Assembly: GCA_015663225.1 (NCBI GenBank)
Contig: DQSO01000188.1
Location: 1-5,916, forward strand
DNA length: 5,916 bases
Source of the DNA: Campylobacterales bacterium
GTDB taxonomy: Bacteria; Campylobacterota; Campylobacteria; Campylobacterales; QNZT01
Direction: 5' to 3'
Part shown: piece by piece, positions 1 through 5,916 of the stretch
Layout of the letters: each line of letters opens with the position of its first letter
Position numbering within the stretch: position 1 is the stretch's first letter
The notes under the pieces: model-generated
What the model was told of the DNA's origin: nothing
The model's database searches: none
What the model saw: the letters and a program-made list of their open reading frames with translations, nothing else
Program-made: the position numbers and the translations under genes

Positions 1-795
1 AGTGTTGATTTTCAAGAGTACATGATAATCCCTACAAATTTTGATGATTTAAACGAAGCTTTAAGAGCTGCTTCAGAAGTTTATCACAACCTTAAAAAGA
101 TTATCGCAGACATGGGTGAGAGTACGGCTCTTGGAGATGAAGGTGGTTTTGCACCAAACCTAAAGAGCAACGAGGAGCCACTTCAACTTATCATGCAAGC
201 TATAGAAAAAGCTGGTTATAAAGCTGGAGAAGATATAACTATAGCACTAGATGTTGCAGCTAGTGAACTCTATGTTGATCATAAGTATAAACTTGATAGT
301 GAAGATAGGGCTATTAGTAGTTCTGAATTAGTTGATTATTATGTTGATTTATGTGCTAAATATCCTATCGTTTCTATTGAAGATGGAGTTGATGAAGATG
401 ACTGGGATGGCTGGAGAATACTAACTGAAAAACTTGGTGATAAAATTCAACTTGTTGGAGATGATTTGTTTGTTACGAATGAAAAAATACTAAGAAGAGG
501 TATTGATAACAGTATTGCAAATTCAATACTTATCAAACCAAATCAAATCGGAACAGTAAGTGAAACTATGACAACAGTAAGACTAGCCCAACGAAATGGT
601 TATACTTGTGTTATGAGTCATAGAAGTGGAGAGAGTGAAGATTCTTTTATCGCTGATTTTGCAGTTGCTTTAAATACTGGTCAGATAAAAACTGGTTCAA
701 CTGCAAGAGGTGAGAGAACTGCTAAGTACAACAAACTTCTTGAGATAGAGAGAGAGCTTGGTCTTAGTGAGTATTTAGGTAGAGAACTTTTCTAA
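1..795 (+). CDS. eno: Enolase (phosphopyruvate hydratase), C-terminal part, 5' end outside window
   Basis: Enolase interconverts 2-phosphoglycerate and phosphoenolpyruvate in glycolysis and gluconeogenesis, in the cytoplasm, using Mg2+. The reading frame is open from base 1 (SVDFQEYMI...), so the Met at 22 is internal. The visible 264 residues cover most of the TIM-barrel domain; about 160 N-terminal residues lie to the left. Numbering from the first visible codon, active-site positions are all present: Glu47 in [10 protein letters not shown] (E. coli Glu208); Mg ligands Asp84 (ALDVAASE), Glu127 (SIEDG) and Asp154 (GDD); the catalytic base Lys179 (LIKPNQIGT); His207-Arg208-Ser209 in the signature SHRSGE; and substrate-binding Lys230 (GQIKTGS). 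Nothing suggests loss of activity. Only 10 bases separate it from the FtsB-like gene, so it probably heads, or lies within, the three-gene plus-strand operon. Identification is very secure. Confidence 0.97.
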   Translation, partial: SVDFQEYMIIPTNFDDLNEALRAASEVYHNLKKIIADMGESTALGDEGGFAPNLKSNEEPLQLIMQAIEKAGYKAGEDITIALDVAASELYVDHKYKLDSEDRAISSSELVDYYVDLCAKYPIVSIEDGVDEDDWDGWRILTEKLGDKIQLVGDDLFVTNEKILRRGIDNSIANSILIKPNQIGTVSETMTTVRLAQRNGYTCVMSHRSGESEDSFIADFAVALNTGQIKTGSTARGERTAKYNKLLEIERELGLSEYLGRELF

Positions 796-799
796 GAAG
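794..799 (+). promoter_or_regulatory. Ribosome binding site of the FtsB-like gene
   Basis: AAGAAG overlaps the last two bases of the eno stop codon. It is 6 bases from ATG 806 but only 3 from the alternative TTG 803, which favours the ATG. The short distance suggests translation follows directly from that of eno. Confidence 0.5.
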
Positions 800-805
800 A
801 CTTTG

Positions 806-1063
806 ATGGAAAAGGATTTTCTCTTAGATAGTAGCAAGGGAAGTTTTATCTTCTCCTCATTTTATAAAATGATATTATTTATATCCTTAATAATATTTGC
901 TTTTTATCTAGCAAGAGTATTTTTTGGTGTAAGAAGTGTTGAAGTTCTTCTAGATCTAAATTCACAAGAAAAAGAACTTTCAGCTCTTATCAAAGAGAAA
1001 AAAAACGAAAATGCAAAACTACAAAAGAAACTTTTAGAGTATAAAGTTTTGATACCAGAATAA
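806..1063 (+). CDS. Small FtsB/DivIC-like septum formation initiator protein
   Basis: An 85-residue protein with the layout of FtsB/DivIC divisome proteins. A short polar N-terminus is followed by one membrane helix (about residues 20-40, rich in Ile, Leu and Phe), then FFG and a charged, Leu-spaced coiled-coil segment (about 48-80) containing the family-like pattern of Asn followed by Leu-Gln (KNENAKLQKKL). FtsB-type proteins form a bitopic complex with FtsL and FtsQ and help activate septal peptidoglycan synthesis; the coiled coil would be periplasmic. The assignment rests on architecture, the FG/eN..L pattern and position after eno, which I recall as common in Campylobacterota; sequence identity to E. 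coli FtsB is low. I chose ATG 806 over the in-frame TTG 803 because of ribosome-binding-site spacing. It could be an unrelated small membrane coiled-coil protein. It lies 10 bases after eno and 15 before the RND gene. Confidence 0.72.
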   Translation: MEKDFLLDSSKGSFIFSSFYKMILFISLIIFAFYLARVFFGVRSVEVLLDLNSQEKELSALIKEKKNENAKLQKKLLEYKVLIPE

Positions 1064-1078
1064 AGGTAATTCTAACTT

Positions 1079-4000
1079 ATGTTTGAAAAGATTTTAAGAT
1101 TTTTTATAACTCATGCGAGGATGAATTATCTTCTTTTTTTTCTAGTCTTTGCAACTGGTATCTACTCATATAACAAAACCCCTAAAGAGATATTTCCATC
1201 ATTTGAGCTTGATATGATAGCTATTACAGGTAGTTATGCTGGAAGTTCAATCGATATACTTGATAAAATGGCTGTTAAAACTATAGAAGAAGAGATAAAA
1301 AATATCTCTGAAGTTGATAGTATCTCAACCATCATAACTCCTGGTAAGTTCAACATAATACTCGAACTTGAAAAAGGAGCTGATAGATACAACTGCTCAA
1401 ACAAAGTAAAAGATGCAATCTCTATAGCAAAACAAAATCTTCCAAGTGATATGAATGACCCTTGGGTAAAGGTTTTAGAGATAAAGAAAGATCTTCTAAA
1501 TATAACAATTTCTAGTGACATAATCACACTTTCAAGCTTAAAGGAGAAAGCCCAAGAGCTTAAAGATAGACTACTAAGTGTAAAAGATATATCAGAAATA
1601 ATAATCAGAGGAGATAGTGATAAATACTTTGATATAAGACTTGATGATAAAAAGATAAAAGCTTTAGGGTTAAGTAAAGATTTAGTTTTTAACAGTATTT
1701 CTAAACTATCATATATATTTCCAATAGGAAAGATAGAAGATAGCAGTGGTGGTCACTTTTATATCTCAACTCAAAATGGTAAAAAGAGTTCTCAAGCAAT
1801 GAGTCAAACACTTTTAAAAATAGGAGATAAAAAACTATATCTATCTGATATAGCAACTGTAGAAAAAAGATATGATGATAGTTCAACTCTCTTTTTACTA
1901 AACAAAAAACCTGCCCTTAGTCTTGTAGTAAAACAAGACCCAACTGGAAATGCAATAGAACTATCAAAAAATATCCATAAAATTGTAAAAAAAGAAGAAG
2001 CTAAAAACAGTAATCTTGACTATACTATACACAATGACAACTCCGAGAAAATAAAAGATAGACTAAATATCGTTATATCAAATATACTACTAGGAATAAT
2101 ACTTATAACCATACTCGTTGTAGTTTTGATAAACTCTCGTATGGCTCTAGTTATCATGCTAGGAATCCCAACATCTTTTGTTATAGGTGCAATAGCATTT
2201 TACTTTTTAGGATATACAATCAACATGATAAGTCTAGTTGGAATACTCATAGCCTTGGGTATTGTAGTCGATGATGCTATTGTTGTTAGTGAAAATATAC
2301 AACAACATATCGAAGAGGGAATGGAACCAAAAGAAGCAGCAATACAAGGCTCTAAAGAGATGGCAAAACCTGTTATATTAGCATCTCTTACAACTCTATT
2401 CTCTTTTATACCTGCATTGATGATAAGTGGAACTATGGGTGAGGTTATGAAGCTTATACCAATAGCTGTATCAGTTTTAGTTGTAGCATCACTTATAGAA
2501 GCTTTTATATTTTTACCAATTCACTCTGCTCATACTCTTAAAAAAGAGGCAAAGACATTTTCATGGCAAAAGGCCAATAACTTTTACTCGATAGTTATAT
2601 ATAAACTTCTAGAAAATAAAAAAATCTTTCTAACTAGCTTTATTATTGTAGTACCTCTACTTATAATATTGGGTATTGGTATGAGTAAGTTTCAAATGTT
2701 TCCAAGATTTGATGCTACAAGTTTGACTATAGCTGTAAAAGCTGATGTAGATACAAACACCCAAGAGATGCTAGATATACTAAAAAAAATCGAGCATGAT
2801 TTAGATAAAAAAAGAGATGATTTTTATATCGAACATATAAGTACAACAGCAGGGTGGAGAAGAGATAGTGGTTCAAATAGTGAATCATACCCCTATGTTG
2901 GAAATATACGACTTGAACTTCAAAAGCTAAAAGCTCAAAATTTTGTTGATATGTTTATCACACCATATCTTAGTTTCTACTATGATAAAGAGGGTCGAAC
3001 AAGAGATGACAAGTCACAAATCATCGCTAAAAAGATAAAAAAGTTCTTAAAAGAAAAAAATTATAAAGATAGATTTGAACTTACAGATATATCTATAGTT
3101 CAGAAAAAAGTTGGACCAATAAAATCAGATATTAAAATAGGTCTTATCTCTAACAATGATGAACTAATAATAAAATCACTTGAAATTTTAGCAAAAGAGC
3201 TACAAAGTATCAAAGGTATAACTTCCGTTTCAAATAGTGCAAGATTTGGTATCAGTGAGATAAAACTAAAGATAAACAGTTATGGAGAGTCACTAGGGGT
3301 TGATGAGCAAACACTCGGTGCAACTCTATCAAATATGTATCTTTCAAGAAAAAAAGGCATAAGTTTTGATGAAAATGATATGCTCGAAATACGAATAGAG
3401 AGCATTCAAAAAGATAGTATTAACTCACTAAAAAACTTTGAATTTCCAATAAATAACAATCAAACAGTTTTACTAAATGAGATAGTTGAGTTCAAAGAGA
3501 TTAGAGGTTTTGAAAAACTTATTAAAGATGATGGAGAGAAAAACTTCTATATATTTGCAAATGTCAATCCTAGCATAATAACCGCTACAGAAGCTATCCA
3601 AAAGATACAACCTACACTAGATAGACTTAAACAAGATGGTATAAAGTTAAAGTTTAAAGGTGAAGATGAGAAGAAAAAAGCTTTAGCGGCAGATTTAAAA
3701 GCAGCTTCTGTATTGGCACTTGTACTTATCATGCTTAGTATGTTATATCTATTTAACTCATTTCGTGACACTTTTATACTGATGAGTGTTATACCTTTCT
3801 CTTTTTTAGGTGTTATTGTTGGTCATAATATTATTGGGGTAAATCTTAGTATGTCTACGATGGTCGGGGCTTTAGGACTAGCTGGTGTTGTTATAAATGA
3901 TGGGATTATCATGATGACCTATCTAAAAAGAGCAACAAGTGTTGAAGAAGTTTATAAAAATGCTGCAAAAAGATTTAGACCTATAGTTTTAACTTCGGTA

Positions 4001-4171
4001 ACAACACTTATCGGGCTTGCTACTTTGATATTTTTTCCAACAGGACAAGCTGTGATCTTTCAACCTCTTGCTATCGCTCTTGGGTTTGGACTTGCTTGGG
4101 GAACTATTTTAAATCTGCTCTATCTTCCTGTTTTATATACACTTTTAAATCAAAAAAGATTGATTAGTTAG
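1079..4171 (+). CDS. RND-superfamily efflux transporter permease (AcrB/HAE1-like), inner membrane
   Basis: A 1030-residue protein with the full RND layout: TM1 near residues 15-31, a large periplasmic loop, TM2-TM6 (about 331-351, 356-378, 383-404, 430-450, 460-482), TM7 near 516-536, a second periplasmic loop, and TM8-TM12 (about 875-1022). Length matches AcrB-type pumps, which export substrates using the proton gradient, normally as trimers with a periplasmic adaptor and an outer-membrane channel. The TM4 proton-relay pair is present as Asp398-Asp399 in GIVVDDAIVVSENI (AcrB Asp407/408). In TM11, Arg965 and Thr972 match AcrB Arg971 and Thr978. In TM10 the AcrB Lys940 position is Ile939, followed by Asn940-Asp941 (VVINDGII). 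Substrate cannot be told from sequence. AAAGG at 1062-1066, overlapping the previous stop codon, is a likely ribosome binding site. No adaptor or outer-membrane gene is adjacent. The 3' end overlaps the convergent antiporter gene by 8 bases. Confidence 0.93.
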   Translation: MFEKILRFFITHARMNYLLFFLVFATGIYSYNKTPKEIFPSFELDMIAITGSYAGSSIDILDKMAVKTIEEEIKNISEVDSISTIITPGKFNIILELEKGADRYNCSNKVKDAISIAKQNLPSDMNDPWVKVLEIKKDLLNITISSDIITLSSLKEKAQELKDRLLSVKDISEIIIRGDSDKYFDIRLDDKKIKALGLSKDLVFNSISKLSYIFPIGKIEDSSGGHFYISTQNGKKSSQAMSQTLLKIGDKKLYLSDIATVEKRYDDSSTLFLLNKKPALSLVVKQDPTGNAIELSKNIHKIVKKEEAKNSNLDYTIHNDNSEKIKDRLNIVISNILLGIILITILVVVLINSRMALVIMLGIPTSFVIGAIAFYFLGYTINMISLVGILIALGIVVDDAIVVSENIQQHIEEGMEPKEAAIQGSKEMAKPVILASLTTLFSFIPALMISGTMGEVMKLIPIAVSVLVVASLIEAFIFLPIHSAHTLKKEAKTFSWQKANNFYSIVIYKLLENKKIFLTSFIIVVPLLIILGIGMSKFQMFPRFDATSLTIAVKADVDTNTQEMLDILKKIEHDLDKKRDDFYIEHISTTAGWRRDSGSNSESYPYVGNIRLELQKLKAQNFVDMFITPYLSFYYDKEGRTRDDKSQIIAKKIKKFLKEKNYKDRFELTDISIVQKKVGPIKSDIKIGLISNNDELIIKSLEILAKELQSIKGITSVSNSARFGISEIKLKINSYGESLGVDEQTLGATLSNMYLSRKKGISFDENDMLEIRIESIQKDSINSLKNFEFPINNNQTVLLNEIVEFKEIRGFEKLIKDDGEKNFYIFANVNPSIITATEAIQKIQPTLDRLKQDGIKLKFKGEDEKKKALAADLKAASVLALVLIMLSMLYLFNSFRDTFILMSVIPFSFLGVIVGHNIIGVNLSMSTMVGALGLAGVVINDGIIMMTYLKRATSVEEVYKNAAKRFRPIVLTSVTTLIGLATLIFFPTGQAVIFQPLAIALGFGLAWGTILNLLYLPVLYTLLNQKRLIS

Positions 4172-5345
4172 CAGACTTTTTACCTAGTAACATAATAACT
4201 ACCATAGAGATAATAACTTCAAATAAACTAGCAAGTATAAACACATAGTAGTAAAAATCACCTATTGCACTACCTTCATGAGCTAGAGTTGCAATCGCTA
4301 TCAAAAGGGTTAAAGGCATAGAGTGAGAGAGTGAAAAAAGTATTCTATCTTTAAAACTAAGAATACTTTGAAATATATGAGAAGAGACAACTCTAACAAA
4401 TATCATAATAAATGTTACTAAAACTGCTTGTAAAACAAGTCCATCAGTTGAGAGTTGTTCCACTTTAAAAGTTGAACCTACATGAATAAAAAATATTGGT
4501 ATCAAAAATCCAAATCCAAAAGTACCAAGCTTATGTGGAAGTTGTTTTTTATGTTCAAAGAAAGTAGCGATAAAAATTCCTGCAATAAAAGCTCCAAATG
4601 CCATCTCAAGTTTTAACATATACATAAGTGCTATCATAAAGAAAAATATACTCATGGAGAGTCTTATATCTTTTTCATCTTTATCTTCATCACTAGGAAC
4701 TAAAAAAGTTTTCCATTCTGGATGCCACCAAAATATTATTTTTAGCACTTTATAAAGAATAAAAACTAAAAGAAGAAAGAGTATTAAAAAGCCAAGTGAT
4801 TTATAAAAATCTTCAGTTGTTCCCATTGGATTTATCAGTGCTGCAACTATTGTTAGAAGAACTATAGTTAAAAACTCTCCTAAAACTCCGATATTCATAG
4901 ATAGTTTTAGCCATTTTACATCTTGTCCAAACTCTTTTATCAGTGACATGATAAGTCCAACTGAGATAAGAGAGAACATAAAAGTAAATAGTATTGGAAA
5001 ATCAAATATTTTTACAAAGAAAAATGAGAGTAGATATATAAAAGATAGATAAACACTTCCTTTTATAAAAATCTTTTTATCAAGTTTAAGTAAAATATTT
5101 ATATTTACCTCTGTACCTGCTAGAAACATAAGATAAAAAAATCCCACTTCACTCATAAGAGTAAATATATGATTTGTTGGGTTTAAAAATGCAAAGTAAG
5201 CTGCTACTGCTCCTAGAAATATCTCTACTGGGGCAGTAGGGAGTCTTAAAAGTTTTGCAAAAAATGGTGATATAAAAAGTATAGATACTATTGTAAATAT
5301 AATATATTCATTACCTGTTAGTGTCGAAACACTCTCAACTATCAT
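4164..5345 (-). CDS. Cation:proton antiporter, Na+/H+ exchanger fold (CPA2/KefB-like), membrane domain only
   Basis: A 393-residue, very hydrophobic protein with about 12-13 membrane helices, resembling the Na+/H+ exchanger domain (Pfam PF00999) of the CPA2/KefB group. Such proteins exchange Na+ or K+ for H+ across the inner membrane for pH and ion balance. Supporting motifs, numbered from ATG 5345: FLAGTEVNI at 74-82 (compare FLIGLELD of KefB types), FGAFIAGIFIA at about 250-260 (compare LGAFLAG), and FFIHVGS at 285-291 (compare FF..VGM). A charged loop near 208-228 (DEDKDEKD) separates helices 7 and 8. It ends straight after the last helix, so it lacks the C-terminal RCK/TrkA-N domain of KefB and KefC. 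Where many CPA2 members have an Asp-containing motif in the sixth helix, this one has Gly156-Glu157-Phe158. GTG 5348 is an alternative start, but spacing favours the ATG. The start overlaps the end of bioB by 11 bases. Ion specificity is unknown. Confidence 0.88.
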   Translation of the reverse strand: MIVESVSTLTGNEYIIFTIVSILFISPFFAKLLRLPTAPVEIFLGAVAAYFAFLNPTNHIFTLMSEVGFFYLMFLAGTEVNINILLKLDKKIFIKGSVYLSFIYLLSFFFVKIFDFPILFTFMFSLISVGLIMSLIKEFGQDVKWLKLSMNIGVLGEFLTIVLLTIVAALINPMGTTEDFYKSLGFLILFLLLVFILYKVLKIIFWWHPEWKTFLVPSDEDKDEKDIRLSMSIFFFMIALMYMLKLEMAFGAFIAGIFIATFFEHKKQLPHKLGTFGFGFLIPIFFIHVGSTFKVEQLSTDGLVLQAVLVTFIMIFVRVVSSHIFQSILSFKDRILFSLSHSMPLTLLIAIATLAHEGSAIGDFYYYVFILASLFEVIISMVVIMLLGKKSAN

Positions 5346-5916
5346 CACAACTCTTTGCTATTTCAAGCCCAAGTTTTTTAAGCATCTGTATATCTTTATC
5401 TTCTTTTTCACCCTTGGTTGTAAGATAATCACCGATAACTATCGAGTTTACCCCTAGAGCAAATATCTCATTTTGAGAAGAACCAAAAAGGTATTCTCTT
5501 CCTCCAGCTACCATAATACGAGAAGTTGGCATCGCCTCTTTTATTTGTACAATAACTTCTTTTGCTTCTTCGACTGATATATTATTTTTTGTCAAAGGTA
5601 TATCAGGATTTGGCATAAAAAAGTTTATAGCTACTGAATCAGGCTCTAAAGATTGTAGTGATTTTATAAGTTCTACTCTATCTTCACTGCTCTCACCCAT
5701 ACCAAAAATACCACCACTACAAAGTTTCAAACCAGCTTTTTTAACATCAATCGCAGTTTTATATCTATCATCCCAAGAGTGAGTTGTACAAATCTTTTGA
5801 TAATAGTTTTTTGAACTCTCCAAGTTATGGTTATAACTACCTATTCCAGCTTCTTTTAACTCTACTAACTCTTCAAGTTTAGCTATACCGTTACAACCTA
5901 TGAGATTAAGATTTAA
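5335..5916 (-). CDS. bioB: Biotin synthase, C-terminal part, 5' end outside window
   Basis: BioB is a radical SAM enzyme that inserts sulfur into dethiobiotin in the last step of biotin synthesis, in the cytoplasm. The frame is open to the right edge (first visible residues LNLNLIGCNGIAKLEEL), giving 193 residues; TTG 5823 is an internal Leu codon, not a start. The N-terminal CxxxCxxC motif for the [4Fe-4S]-SAM cluster lies outside. Visible family hallmarks are IGCNG, SYNHNLESS (E. coli YYNHNLDTS), ICTTHSWDDR, LCSGGIFGMGES, MPNPDIPL and AGGRE, then GVNSIVIGDYLTTKG and a DKDIQMLKKLGL tail. The Cys of LCSGG (codon 5719-5721) and the Arg of GGRE (codon 5497-5499) correspond to E. coli Cys188 and Arg260, ligands of the [2Fe-2S] cluster that supplies the sulfur. 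The tail KSCDDS is encoded in the region overlapping the antiporter start. No other bio gene is in the window. Confidence 0.96.
   Translation of the reverse strand, partial: LNLNLIGCNGIAKLEELVELKEAGIGSYNHNLESSKNYYQKICTTHSWDDRYKTAIDVKKAGLKLCSGGIFGMGESSEDRVELIKSLQSLEPDSVAINFFMPNPDIPLTKNNISVEEAKEVIVQIKEAMPTSRIMVAGGREYLFGSSQNEIFALGVNSIVIGDYLTTKGEKEDKDIQMLKKLGLEIAKSCDDS
5351..5356 (-). promoter_or_regulatory. Ribosome binding site of the antiporter gene, inside bioB
   Basis: On the minus strand AAAGAG lies within the last codons of bioB. It is 5 bases from ATG 5345 but only 2 from GTG 5348, which is why the ATG is preferred. Because the site and the start are inside the upstream coding region, ribosomes finishing bioB could restart here. 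Confidence 0.5.

Noticed and set aside
22..24. ATG as the start of the enolase gene
   Set aside because: The frame is open to base 1 and the residues before it (DFQEY) match conserved enolase sequence, so this is an internal Met.
998..1005. Run of eight A in the FtsB-like gene (another A8 at 2782-2789 in the RND gene) as a phase-variation tract
   Set aside because: Such runs are expected in A+T-rich Lys codons; phase-variable tracts in this group are usually longer and commonly poly-G/C, and both frames are intact.
1234..1527. Minus-strand open frame of 97 codons
   Set aside because: It lies wholly inside the RND gene on the opposite strand, and its Ser/Ile/Phe-rich product looks like a reverse-complement shadow of A+T-rich coding sequence.
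1701..1886. Minus-strand open frame of 61 codons
   Set aside because: Also antisense to the RND gene, with low-complexity hydrophobic composition and no family resemblance.
3547..3771. Minus-strand open frame of 74 codons
   Set aside because: Antisense to a conserved RND region (second periplasmic loop into TM8); no ribosome binding site or domain seen.
4152..4181. Possible bidirectional terminator between the convergent genes
   Set aside because: An A tract and a T tract flank the stops, but the intervening sequence has no convincing G+C-rich stem, so I do not annotate it as a terminator.
5821..5823. TTG as the start of the minus-strand biotin synthase gene
   Set aside because: It encodes the Leu of the conserved NHNLESS segment, and BioB homology continues to the right edge of the window.

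Overview
The window is an ordinary, densely packed, A+T-rich bacterial chromosome segment, most likely from a member of the Campylobacterota (Epsilonproteobacteria), perhaps Sulfurimonas- or Arcobacter-like. This rests on the style of the enolase and biotin synthase sequences, the low G+C codon use, and a small FtsB/DivIC-like gene directly after eno, a linkage I remember from that phylum. The genus is a guess. There are five genes and almost no non-coding DNA; the longest gap is 15 bases.

Plus strand, 1-4171: the 3' part of eno (enolase, cut by the left edge), then a small membrane-anchored coiled-coil protein resembling the divisome proteins FtsB/DivIC, then a full-length RND-superfamily inner-membrane transporter (1030 aa). 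The gaps are 10 and 15 bases, so the three are probably co-transcribed from a promoter left of the window.

Minus strand, 5916-4164: the C-terminal two thirds of bioB (biotin synthase, cut by the right edge), then a membrane-only monovalent cation:proton antiporter of the Na+/H+ exchanger fold. The antiporter start codon lies inside the end of bioB, so the pair is probably translationally coupled.

The two groups converge, and the stop ends of the RND gene and the antiporter overlap by 8 bases, leaving no intergenic terminator. The genes do not form an obvious pathway: glycolysis, cell division, export, ion homeostasis and biotin synthesis. No RNA gene, mobile element, CRISPR array, prophage or defence system is visible. 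I do not see an undescribed biological system here. The points most worth a second look are the RND pump without partner genes and with a non-canonical TM10 proton-relay site, the unusual putative ion-site motif of the antiporter, and the overlapping convergent 3' ends.
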